Of a stretch of 64,000 bases of DNA, positions 1 to 9,688 are shown one piece after another (the stretch's first letter is position 1; the number at the start of each line of letters is the position of its first letter). Position numbers and translations under genes: made by a program. Source of the DNA: JBBRHQ01 sp963725315. GTDB taxonomy: Bacteria; Actinomycetota; Thermoleophilia; Solirubrobacterales; 70-9. The DNA is taken from positions 310,001 through 374,000 of the forward strand of contig CAVRYA010000004.1 of the NCBI GenBank assembly GCA_963725315.1, in the 5' to 3' direction. Below the pieces are notes generated by a model. It ran no database searches and was not told where the DNA came from. It worked only from the letters and a program-made list of their open reading frames with translations.

Positions 1-2
1 GC

Positions 3-773
<771 letters not shown>

Positions 774-802
774 GGCGGCCCGGGGCGATCCGGGACGGCT
801 AG

Positions 803-885
803 TGGGGGAGGAGGGATTCGAACCCACTCAGGCTTAGCCAACAGATTTACAGTCTGCCCCGGCTCTCCAACTCCGGCGCTCCCCC
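803..885 (-). tRNA. tRNA-Tyr (anticodon GTA)
   Basis: Read on the minus strand: acceptor GGGGGAG pairs with CTCCCCC plus discriminator A, the D stem is CCGG/CCGG, the anticodon arm is GCAGA-CTGTAAA-TCTGT with anticodon GTA, and a long class II variable arm contains GGC-TAA-GCC. The T loop is TTCGAAT. The T stem GTGGG/CCCTC has one T-T mismatch, possibly a base error. CCA is not encoded. A TAGAAT box at 899-904 (minus strand) is placed to be its -10. Confidence 0.93.
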
Positions 886-938
886 AGGAGTGAGCGCGAT
901 TCTAGAACGCGCCCGCCGGCTCCCGGTCCCCTCCCCCC

Positions 939-987
939 GTCGAGTGGACGATTTCCTCTCCCATTTGGATGATTTCGTCCACTCGAC
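939..987. repeat. Perfect 13-bp inverted repeat downstream of the lrp-like gene
   Basis: The arms GTCGAGTGGACGA (939-951) and TCGTCCACTCGAC (975-987) are perfectly complementary around a 23-nt loop. The element sits 27 bases past the end of the minus-strand Lrp-like gene and before tRNA-Tyr, so it could end lrp transcription; there is no T-run. The inner sequences TGGACGATTTC and TGGATGATTTC also form an imperfect direct repeat, so a protein-binding site is an alternative. Confidence 0.55.
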
Positions 988-1014
988 CGCGAGGAGCCGC
1001 CGGCGCGCGGCGGT

Positions 1015-1446
1015 CTAGCCCCGGCTGACCAGTCGCGACATCACCACCTGCGACCGGGTGCGGACCACCGGGGCGGTCTGCTGCAACTCGATGATCAGCC
1101 GCTCGAGGTCGGCGTTGTCCGAGGTGCGGACGCGGGCGATTGCGTCGGCCTCGCCGGTGACGCTCAGCGCCTCGACCACCTCGGGGTGGGAGCGCAGGGT
1201 GCTCGCCACCTGGTCGAGCTGGGTCCCCGGCTCGAAGAAGAGCTCGATCAGCGCCTCGGTCCCCCAGCCCATCGCCCCGGGGTCGACCACCGCGGTGAAG
1301 CCCTCGAGCTCGCCGGTCGAGCGCAGCCGATCGACGCGGCGCTTCACCGAGGGGGCGGAGAGGCTGACCCGGGCGGCGATGTCGCCGTAGCTGCGGCGGC
1401 CGTCCTCGACCAGCAGTGCAAGAATCTGTCGATCAATAGCGTCCAC
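1015..1446 (-). CDS. Lrp/AsnC family transcriptional regulator
   Basis: 143 residues, the usual family length. The N-terminal winged HTH has the typical AsnC opening (MDAIDRQILALLVEDGR, then SYGDIAARVSLSAPSVKRRV), and a C-terminal RAM/ligand domain covers about residues 65-140. The start is a GTG at 1446. It is divergent from the GATase-like/DUF6421-like operon, whose -35 box lies only about 40 bases away, so it probably senses an amino acid or related effector and regulates that operon and itself. The effector cannot be told from sequence. Confidence 0.92.
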   Translation of the reverse strand: MDAIDRQILALLVEDGRRSYGDIAARVSLSAPSVKRRVDRLRSTGELEGFTAVVDPGAMGWGTEALIELFFEPGTQLDQVASTLRSHPEVVEALSVTGEADAIARVRTSDNADLERLIIELQQTAPVVRTRSQVVMSRLVSRG

Positions 1447-1484
1447 GCGTCTGATTATTGCGCGAAGATGCCAAATCTCGGGGA

Positions 1485-1513
1485 TTGACTATGCAGGGAG
1501 GCCGTTCTAGGCT
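1485..1513 (+). promoter_or_regulatory. Near-consensus sigma-70 promoter, leaderless start
   Basis: TTGACT (1485-1490), a 17-base spacer and TAGGCT (1508-1513). The predicted transcription start falls at or one base before the GTG at 1521, which has no Shine-Dalgarno, so the mRNA should be leaderless. It lies in the short divergent region shared with the Lrp-like regulator, which probably acts here. Confidence 0.8.
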
Positions 1514-1520
1514 TCAGACA

Positions 1521-3653
1521 GTGCTGACCCAACCGAAGATAGCCCGCGTCCTCTTCGACGAGGCGCACTCCGAGGCGTGGACGATTCGTCCCGAGCTGGC
1601 GGCCGAGATCCAGCCCGCCCATCCGGCCGACTCCTCGCTCGCCGCCGCCGCCGAGGCGCTCGCCAGCCGCGACTTCGAGGTCGCCGCCTTCGCCGACGGC
1701 CCCGCTCGACCCCAAGACCCTCGCCGGCGCCGACGTCCTCGTCATCGCCCACCCCTCCGACCCGAAGTGGGAGCACACTCTCGACGGCGGCTCCCCGCGG
1801 CTCGACGACTCCGAGATCGAGGCGATCGCGCGCTTCGTCGAGGCCGGCGGCGGTCTCATCGTCCTCGGCGAGACCGAGCAGGACAAGTACGGCAACAACC
1901 TCAACGAGCTGCTCGCCCGTTTCGGCCTCTCGGTCGAGAACGCCACCGTGCAGGACTACGAGCACCACCGCGAGGCCCCGTCCTGGGTCCTCGCCGACCT
2001 CACCATCGCCAACGGCGCGGCCCCCGACCTGCTCGCCCGCGTCCACGAGGCCTGCTTCTACCGCGCCGGCACGATCGCCCTCGGCAACGGCGGCCGCGCC
2101 ATCGCCCGCACCCACGAGACGCGCCGACCCGCCGGGCGCCCCGCTGGCCGCGATCACCGAGCACGGCGCCGGGCGGGTCGCCGTGCTCGCCGACTCCGAC
2201 CTCTTCGGCGACGACTGCATCGGCGACCTCGACCACGCCGCGCTCTGGCTCAACCTCGTCTACTGGGCGGCCGGCCCGGCCTTCGCCGCGTCCGCCGGGG
2301 AGCCCGGCCCCGCCACCGAGGCAGTCGCCGACCCGCACTGGCCGGCGCTGAAGGCGGCGGTCGCCGAGCTGCGCCTCACCCAGGAGCCCGACGGCTCGGT
2401 CGACCTCGCCAAGCACGACCGCGCCCGCACCGCCGAGCTGACCGCGACGATCGTCGCCGAGGTCGAGGCGCTGGCCCCGCGCTTCCCCCACCAGGCGGAG
2501 TACTTCGACGCGCTCTCGCCGGCGACCTCGCCGCCTGGGAGGCCGGCGGACTTCGGCAAGCCCGACTTCTACGCCTCGCATCGACGCGCTCCGCCCCGAG
2601 CGCCACCGCGAGGACGGGATCGAGCACCTGGTCGTCTTCCCGATGTACAAGCAGAACGCCTCCCGCGACACCTGCTTCGAGGCGCTGCTCGTCCGCACCC
2701 CCTGGCCCGGGTTCGTCGCCGAGCTGGAGTCGAACGGCTACGACAACGCCAAGTTCGTCCCGGTCGAGCTGGTCGACTACACCGACGGCTACGACTCCGA
2801 GTGCGCGGTCCTCTTCCCGGAGACCTTCTCGCGTGCCGGAGCGCCCGCCGGCGCACTTCGGCGCGATCTTCTGCGACCGCGAGGCGGAGCGCTTCCGCCG
2901 GGTCTGCGGCGCCGCCGCGGAGATCCTCCGCCTCAACCTGCCGCCCGACGCGGCCTGCCTGCTCAGCTCGCCCGAGCTCTCCCAGAACGCCTACATCACC
3001 TGGGACCTGATCCACGACCGCACCCACATGCACGGCGACCTGCCCTTCGACCCGTTCATGATCCGCCAGCGCAGCCCCTACTGGATGTACTCGCTGGAGG
3101 AGCTGCGCTGCGACCTCACCGCCTTCGGCGAGGCGGTGAAGCTCGAGCGCGAGGGCTTCGCCTTCGCCCGCTACGTGCAGTACGCGATCCTCTTCGACCG
3201 CCTCTTCCGCTTCCCGGTCACCGGCAGCCGCGTGCGCAACTACGACGGCCTCGGCGGCCAGCTGCTCTTCGCCTTCCTCCACAAGGAGGGCTACCTGAAC
3301 TGGACCGACAACGCGCTGACGATCGACTGGGACCGGGTCGCCGAGCGGGGTCGCCGCGCTGCGCGAGCGGGTGCAGGCGCTGTATCACTCCGGGATCGAC
3401 CGCTCCAAGCTCTCGCAGTGGATCGCCGCCCACGACCTCGTCTCCGAGCTACGTCCCGGCGACCGAGAGCTCGGTCTGGGACAGCGCCGGCCGCGACCTC
3501 CCCGAGGTCGCCGAGCCGAAGGAGCTGGTCGACCTCGTCCGCGACGACGAGTTCCCCCTCAGCCTCTTCTACTCGCAGCTGAAGCCGAAGCTCCAGCCGG
3601 CGCTCGACGCCCGACCCTCGCGCAGCGGGGCGGCCGCGGGCAGCGGGGCCTGA
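1521..3653 (+). CDS. GATase1-like domain plus DUF6421-like protein, reading frame broken by about eight single-base indels
   Basis: Function unknown. Joining the frames gives about 710 residues. The N-terminal ~240 residues (ARVLFDEAHSEAWTI..., ADVLVIAHPSDPKWE, FVEAGGGLIVLGETEQDKYG) look like a class I glutamine-amidotransferase/ThuA-type Rossmann domain. The rest resembles the actinobacterial family I remember as DUF6421 (MYKQNASRDTCFEALLVRTP, THMHGDLPFDPFMIRQRSP). Frame changes fall near 1703, 2122, 2517, 2545, 2578, 2833, 3348 and 3452; seven are +1 and one is -1, and residues match well on each side, so sequence error is likelier than decay. The start is the GTG at 1521, supported by the promoter at 1485-1513. 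The SDR gene follows after one base. Confidence 0.72.
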
Positions 3654-3654
3654 G

Positions 3655-4372
3655 TTGAGCGAAGGACGGCTCGAGGGCAGCGTGATCGCCGTCGCCGGCG
3701 CCGGAGGCGGGCTCGGCCCGGTCGTCTGCGGCCACCTCGCCGCCGAGGGGGCGACGATCGCCGCCACCGACATCTCCCAGGAGCGCCTCGACGCGATCCC
3801 CGCCGAGGCGGGCATCCCCGAGGAGCGCTGGGACGGGCGGGTCGTCGACCTGCTCGACCCCGACGCCGCCGGCGGCTGGTGCGAGGCGATCGCCGAGCGC
3901 TTCGGCAGGGTGGACGGCCTCGTCCACCTGGTCGGCGGCTGGAAGGGCGGCCAGCCGCTCCACGACCGAGCCGCTGGAGGACTGGGCCCTCCTCCACGAC
4001 CTGCTGATCCGAACCGTCCAGCACACGACCCGCGGCTTCCACGCCGCGCTGGCCGCCAGCGATCACGGCCGCTTCGTCCTCGTTTCCGCCAAGCAGGCCC
4101 AGCAGCCCTCCAACGACAACGCGATCTACGCCGCGGCGAAGGCCGCGGCCGAGGCCTGGACCCTCGCCTACGCCGACGGCTTCGACGGCACCGCCGCGAC
4201 TGCCAACATCGTCGTCGTCAACGCGATCCTCACCCCGCAGATGCGCGAGGCCAACCCGGACAAGGCATATGCCACCTTCACCCCGGCCGAGCACCTGGCC
4301 GAGGCGATCGCCTTCCTCTGCTCCGAGGAGGGCGGGCGGATGAACGGCCAGCGGCTCTCGCTGCACCCGTGA
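3655..4372 (+). CDS. Short-chain dehydrogenase/reductase (SDR), one frameshift
   Basis: NAD(P)-dependent oxidoreductase of about 238 residues; the substrate is unknown. The Rossmann glycine motif is AGAGGGLG near residue 15, and the catalytic YAAAK lies around 4130 with an upstream FVLVSAK strand. The start is TTG, one base after the upstream stop. A +1 insertion near 3966 (CACGACCGAGCC) breaks the frame; before it the protein reads GLVHLVGGWKGGQPL and after it LEDWALLHDLLIRTVQ. The stop overlaps the GTG of the next gene (GTGA), so this is the second gene of the Lrp-linked operon. Confidence 0.85.
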
Positions 4373-5440
4373 GCGCCGCGCGGCGGCTTCGCCAGCGACA
4401 ACTACTCGGGCGCCCACCCGGAGATCCTCGAGGCGATCGAGGCGGCCAATCACGGCCACGCCCCCGCCTACGGCGCCGACCGCTGGACCGCGGCCGCGCA
4501 GGATCGCTTCCGCGGGCACTTCGGCCCCGCCGCCCGCGCCTTCCCCGTCTTCAACGGCAGCGGCGCCAACGTGGTCGCGCTCGCCTCAGTGACCGAGTCC
4601 TGGCAGGCGGTGATCTGCCCCGCGACCGCCCACCTCCACGTCGACGAGTGCGGCGCCCCGGAGAAGGTCGCCGGAGTGAAGCTGATCACCGTCGAGACCA
4701 CCGACGGCAAGCTGACGCCGGAGCTGCTCGAGGGAGCCTTCCCATGGGAGCGGGTCGACGACGAGCACGCCTCCCAACCGCGGGTGGTTTCGATCGCCAA
4801 CTCGACCGAGCTCGGCACCGTCTACACCCCGGCAGAGGTGCGGGCGATCGCCGATGCCGCCCACGGGCGGGGCCTCCTCCTGCACGTCGACGGTGCGCGG
4901 ATCGCCAACGCCGCTGCGGCGCAGGGGTTGGGGCTCCGGGACCTGACCACCGACGTCGGGGTCGACCTGCTCTCCTTCGGCGGCACCAAGAACGGGCTCC
5001 TGTTCGGCGAGGCGGTCGTCTTTCTCGCCGAGGAGCTGGGGGAGGGGGCGCAGTTCGTCCGCAAGCAGCTCATGCAGCTCGCCTCGAAGATGCGCTTCGC
5101 CTCGGTCCAGCTCGAGGCTCTGCTGGGCGGCGACCTCTGGCTGCGCAACGCCTCGCACGCGAACGAGATGGCGGCCCGCCTCGCCGCCGCCCTGGAGCGG
5201 ATCGAGGGAGTCGAGCTGGCTCAGCCGGTCGAGGCGAACGGGGTCTTCGCCCGCCTCCCGGCCGCCGCGATCGAGCGGCTCGAGCTCGACCCGGACGGCA
5301 ACCGAGCCTTCTACGTCTGGGACGAGCCTTCGGGGACGGTGCGGCTGATGTGCTCCTGGGACACGGCGGCCGAGGACGTCGACGCCTTCGCGGCATCGGT
5401 CGAGGAGACGGTGGCGGACGGCGCTGGCTCCAGCCGGTAG
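4369..5440 (+). CDS. Threonine-aldolase/beta-eliminating-lyase family PLP enzyme, frameshift near the start
   Basis: About 356 residues, fold type I. The family opening FASDNYSGAHPEI, the substrate loop HLHVDECGAPE, LLLHVDGARIAN and the PLP-lysine motif LLSFGGTKNG are all present, as in low-specificity L-threonine aldolases, which cleave beta-hydroxy amino acids to glycine and an aldehyde. The natural start is the GTG at 4369, overlapping the SDR stop, but the enzyme frame is reached only after a +1 change between 4373 and 4385; no other start codon lies in frame upstream of the motif. The last 130 bases overlap the convergent monooxygenase gene. Confidence 0.85.
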
Positions 5441-6879
5441 CTGGCCGGGTCGAAGCGCCGAGTCAGCCGCCTGAAGCTCCAGGTCTGCCGCGGCCAGATG
5501 ACGACATTGCGGCCGCGGTCGTCGAGGTACCAGTTGGCGCAACCGCCGCTGCTCCAGACGGCGCCGTCCAGGCGGCGCTGGAGGTCGGCGTTGTAGGCGC
5601 TCTGGACCTCCGGGCGGACCTCGAAGCGGGCGATTCCACGCTGATCGATCAGCCGCAGCGCGTCGAGCACGTAGTTGAGCTGCGACTCCATCATGTAGAG
5701 GACCGAGCTGTGCCCGAGGCCGGTGTTGGGCCCGAGCAGGGTGAACAGGTTGGGGAAGCCCGCCATCGCGGAGCCCAGGTAGGCCTGGGGCCCCTCGCTC
5801 TCCTGGACCTCGCCGACCGTCCCGCCCGGTCCCCTGAGCCGGTAGCCGAACTCGGGATGGGAGACGTTGAACCCGGTCGCCAGGATCACCGCGTCGACCT
5901 TCCTCAGCGACCCGTCGGCGCCGACGGGACCCTCGGGGCGCATTGTCGCCACGGCGGAGCTGACCAGCTCGACGTTGGGCTGCTGGAGCGCCGGGTACCA
6001 CTTGCTCGAGGGCAGGATCCGCTTGCAGCCGAGCCGGTAGGAAGGCTCGAGCCGGGCCCGCAGCTCGGGGTCTGCGACCTGGCGGCGCAGGTGCGCCCGC
6101 CCGATCCGCTCGAGCCGCGCCAGCCGGTCCGGGTTGCCGACCAGCCCGGGGACGATCGACTCGCGCAGCAGGTAGGAGAAGGCGCGGTTGAGGCGCTGGG
6201 CCACCGGCAGGCGCTTGAACAGCAGCCGCTCGGCGCGGCTGATCTTCCGATCGCGGTGGGGCATCACCCAGGGCGCGGTGCGCTGAAAAACGTGGAGCTT
6301 CTCCACCTCGGGCTGGATCTGCGGGACGATCTGGATCGCAGAGGCGCCCGTCCCGACCACCGCGACCCGCTTGCCGCGGAGGTCGAACCCGTGGTCCCAC
6401 CGTGCCGAGTGGAAGAGAGCTCCGTCGAAGGAGCCGAGGCCGGGTATCTCGGGGATCGAGGGCTCCGAGAGGCCCCCTGTCGCGGCGACCAGCACCGAGG
6501 TGCTGATCTGCCCATCCGAGGTCTCCAGACGCCAGCGCTTCGCCTCTTCGTCCCACTCGGCGCCGAGCAGCTCGCAGCCGAGCCGCAGGTGCGGGGTGAC
6601 GCCGCCCTCCCGGGCGCAGCGCCGAAGGTAGTCCCAGATCTCCGCCCCCTCCGAGAAGGTGCGGGTCCAGCCCGGGTTCGGCATGAAGGAGAACGAGTAG
6701 AGGTGCGAAGGGATGTCGCACTGGATTCCCGGGTAGGTGTTCGCCTCCCAGGTGCCGCCGAGGTCCGCGGCCTTCTCGAGCACGACGAAGTCGTCGATTC
6801 CCTCCCGCAGCATCCGGATCCCGAGGCCGATCCCGGCGAAGCCGGCACCGATCACGACGACCCGGCGGTGCTCACTCAA
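5311..6879 (-). CDS. Flavin-containing monooxygenase, Baeyer-Villiger type
   Basis: 522 residues. FAD-binding GAGFAG lies at 11-16, the Baeyer-Villiger fingerprint FDGALFHSARW (FxGxxxHxxxW) at 151-161, and the second, NADPH-binding glycine motif GTGASA at about 176-181. Members insert oxygen next to a ketone using NADPH and O2; the substrate is unknown. The start is TTG, sharing TTGA with the stop of the upstream membrane-protein gene, so translation is probably coupled. The last ~28 residues after the usual RRFDPASYRLEP end are encoded antisense to the aldolase gene, an unusually long convergent overlap. Confidence 0.9.
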   Translation of the reverse strand: MSEHRRVVVIGAGFAGIGLGIRMLREGIDDFVVLEKAADLGGTWEANTYPGIQCDIPSHLYSFSFMPNPGWTRTFSEGAEIWDYLRRCAREGGVTPHLRLGCELLGAEWDEEAKRWRLETSDGQISTSVLVAATGGLSEPSIPEIPGLGSFDGALFHSARWDHGFDLRGKRVAVVGTGASAIQIVPQIQPEVEKLHVFQRTAPWVMPHRDRKISRAERLLFKRLPVAQRLNRAFSYLLRESIVPGLVGNPDRLARLERIGRAHLRRQVADPELRARLEPSYRLGCKRILPSSKWYPALQQPNVELVSSAVATMRPEGPVGADGSLRKVDAVILATGFNVSHPEFGYRLRGPGGTVGEVQESEGPQAYLGSAMAGFPNLFTLLGPNTGLGHSSVLYMMESQLNYVLDALRLIDQRGIARFEVRPEVQSAYNADLQRRLDGAVWSSGGCANWYLDDRGRNVVIWPRQTWSFRRLTRRFDPASYRLEPAPSATVSSTDAAKASTSSAAVSQEHISRTVPEGSSQT

Positions 6880-8731
6880 GCCGGCACCCGCGGTCGCTGG
6901 GGTCTGCGCATCTCTCCAGTCTCCCACCGGGGGCGGTTCGATACCCCCTGCGGCTCGCGCCCCAGCCGTCCCAGGCCGAGGGCGAGGACGGTCAGCAGGG
7001 AGAGGGCAATGACCAGGACGAGCAGCGGCGCGGCGGTTGTGAGCCAACCCGGGACCCCGTGCTTCGTCTCGCGCTGGAGGATCCGCTTGTCGCTGACGAA
7101 GGCGCGCTGGAAGCGGCTCGGAGCAGGGACCGCCGCGGCCGGGATCGCCCGATCCGCCGGCAGGTAGATCGGCACAGCGGCGATCGTCCGCCCGGTCTGC
7201 AGGCGCAGGGTGGTCTTCCACTCGCCGCTCACCGGGATCGGCTCGGTGCTGCGGTAGACGCCGCCGCCGAGGGATCGGAGGCGGTCGACGACGAGCCCCC
7301 CGCCCTGCCAGGAGGTGATCGTCAGCCACCGGGCGTCGGCCGCCGCCGAGGCCGGCTTGATCCGCGCCCTCACGGTCACCTCGCGGCCCGGCCCGGCACC
7401 GGCCTCGCTCAACTTCACGCTCGCCTCGATCCCTCGCGGCGCCGTGGTCACGAGCCCGTCGGCGACTACCGCCATCACCGCGAGGAGCGAAGCCAGCGCC
7501 AGGCCCCGGGTGAGCCCGCGGCCGGGCAGGGCCTGCTTCAGCGAGAGCGCCAGCAGCGCCCCCGCGATTGCACCGGCCAGCCCCGCGACCAGTGCCAGCA
7601 GCGGCGCCTCCGGCAGCAGCGAGCTCGTCCACGGCAGCGGCATCGCCACCTGGCTCCAGCCGTACTCGGCGGCGAAGCCGACGGTTCCGATCGCGAGGCC
7701 GGAGGCGGCCGCGAGCGCCAGCGGCCGGCGGGCGAGGAAGATCGCGAGCAGCTCGACGCAGGCCGCCTCGGCCAGGTAGAGCGGCATGTGCGGGAAGGGT
7801 CTCGCCGAAGACGCCGGCCACCACCAGAGCTACCGCCCCGCGGACGAGGAGGAAGAAAGCCGACCGCCGCGAAGGCGCCGCCGGGCCCGATCCAGATCCG
7901 GGCGCAGACCAGCGCGGCGCCGGCGGCGAGCGCGATCAGTACCGGCTGGAAGATCATCTGGAACTGGGGGACGCCGAAGTCGAACTCCGCCTGGAAGGTA
8001 GAGAGCCCGACCAGCAGCCCTCCCATCAGCCCCGCCCGGCGCAGGCGGACGATCAGCGCCGGGCTGCGGCCGGCCCCGGTCCGCTCCCTGGCGCGCATGC
8101 CCTCGACCAGCAGGACCGCCTGTCCGACCAGGGTCAGCGCGGCGCCGCCGATCAGCATCAGGTGGGTCGGTCCCCAGAGGGTCACGTCCTGCCCGAAGAG
8201 GCGGTGCCAGAGGTCATCGAGAGGGAAGCCGAGCAGCGAGAAGAAGGCGCAGGCCGTGATCAGTACGCCCCCGAGTGGCGCGTACCAGCCGCGGTTGATC
8301 CGAACCGCGGTCGGCCCGGGGCGCTGCAGCGGCAGGGCCATCGCCACGAATCCGGAGCAGAAGATCCCGAATAGGCCGGCGAGGATCAGGTAATGGGCCG
8401 GGTTGGCCAGGGGCCCGGCGTCGCGGCCGACGTCGATGTGCAGGGAGATGTCCCAGTACATGCCGAGCAGCGCGACCAGCAGCGAGGCGCTCGCCGTCGC
8501 CGAGGGAAGGGCCGCCCATCCGGGCAGCCCGCTGGCCCGCTCGGCCGCGGCGGCGGCCCGCCCCAGATAGGGCACCCGACCGCTGCGGTGGCCGAGCACC
8601 AGCCAGGCGAGGGCGCCGCTGGCGGTGATCGCCATCGCATTGGCGATCAGGATCTGGCCGACCGCGGCTCCGCCGGCCGGCTCGGAGCCGGTCGCGGCGA
8701 GAACGGGAGGGAGAAACTCGGCGGGGGCCAT
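6876..8731 (-). CDS. Polytopic membrane protein with C-terminal extracytoplasmic domain, two frameshifts
   Basis: Family not recognised. About 618 residues after joining frames. The first ~430 residues carry repeated hydrophobic helices (ITASGALAWLVLG, HYLILAGLFGIFCSGFVAMA, GVLITACAFFSLLGF, LIALAAGAALVCARIW). A soluble segment with beta-rich character (EVTVRARIKP, GEWKTTLRLQTGR) and a last transmembrane helix follow. The start ATG at 8731 gives MAPAEFLPPVLAATG. Two +1 insertions, near 7855 (TTTCTTCC) and 7800 (CTTCCCGCAC), break the frame. It is coupled to the monooxygenase by a TTGA overlap and divergent from the MerR regulator, which probably controls both. Confidence 0.7.
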
Positions 8732-8788
8732 CTTGCACCGAACATTGTTACACCGATCTATGGCACATGGGATCGATACCCTGACTGC

Positions 8789-9551
8789 GTGACCGAAGTC
8801 ACGGAATCCACGATGACCATCGACGAGCTGGCCCGGCGCACCGGGATGACCGTCCGGAATATCCGCGCCCACCAGTCGCGGGGGCTGCTCCCCCCGCCGG
8901 AGGTGCGCGGGCGCACCGGCTACTACGACGAGGGCCACGTCAGCCGCATCGAGCTGATCCGCGACCTCCAGGCCGAGGGCCTCAACCTGGAGGCGATCCG
9001 GCGCCTGCTCGACGGGCGTGGGGGAGTCGAGTGAGGCAGTGCTCGACTTCACCAGGACCCTGCGGACGCCGTTCGAGGACGAGGAGCCCGAGGTCGTCCA
9101 CGTCTCCGAGCTGGCCGAGGGCGTCGCCGACCCCAACCCGGAGCTGCTGGCGCGGGCCGAGCGGCTCGGGCTCTTCCGCCCGCTCGGCGAGGGCCGCTAC
9201 GAGGTGGTCAGCCCGCGCCTGCGCCGCGCCCGTTTGGAGCTGGCCGAGCTGGGGATCGGGCCGGAGGCGGCGCTCGAGGTGGTCGAGGAGATGCACCGCC
9301 ACGCCCGCGGCGTCGCCCGCGCCTTCGTCCGCCTCTTCGTCAAGAACGTCTGGGAGCCCTTCGAGGAGGCGGGGCGCCCCGAGGAGGGCTGGCCCGAGGT
9401 CCGCGACGCGCTCGAGCGGCTGCGCCCGCTCGCCACCGAGTCGCTGCTCGCCGTCTTCAAGATCGCGATGACCGAGGAGACCGACAAGGCTGTCGCCCGC
9501 ACCCTGCAGCGCGAGCCCCGGCGCTCCTCGCGGCCGAAGGAGCGCCGCTAG
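8789..9551 (+). CDS. MerR family transcriptional regulator, one frameshift
   Basis: About 253 residues. The N-terminal winged HTH is typical of MerR: TIDELARRTGMTVRNIRAHQ, then TGYYDEGHVSRIELIRDL. The C-terminal ~170 residues are helical and of unknown ligand type. A +1 in the G-run near 9018 (CGTGGGGGAGTC) splits the frame. The start is GTG at 8789 or the ATG at 8813. TACCCT (8777-8782) six bases before the GTG suggests a leaderless mRNA, and GTGAC-CGAA-GTCAC (8789-8802) is a small dyad over the start. It is divergent from the membrane-protein/monooxygenase pair. Confidence 0.85.
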
Positions 9552-9564
9552 AGTTGACGGCTGC

Positions 9565-9637
<73 letters not shown>

Positions 9638-9673
9638 TCTGAGCCTTCGCGAAGCCGAGCGGTTTCGATCCTC

Positions 9674-9679
9674 TAGGCT
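9674..9679 (+). promoter_or_regulatory. -10 box TAGGCT, leaderless acyl-CoA dehydrogenase start
   Basis: TAGGCT ends nine bases before the ATG at 9689, and there is no Shine-Dalgarno. No good -35 is seen. It fits the TANNNT-then-start pattern found at several other genes here. Confidence 0.5.
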
Positions 9680-9688
9680 GCGCCGCCG

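Noticed and set aside
5311..7824. A single 837-codon minus-strand frame over the monooxygenase and membrane-protein genes
   Set aside because: Only the downstream 522 codons look like a protein family; the upstream part is a shifted frame of the membrane protein, whose own frame is clearly conserved.
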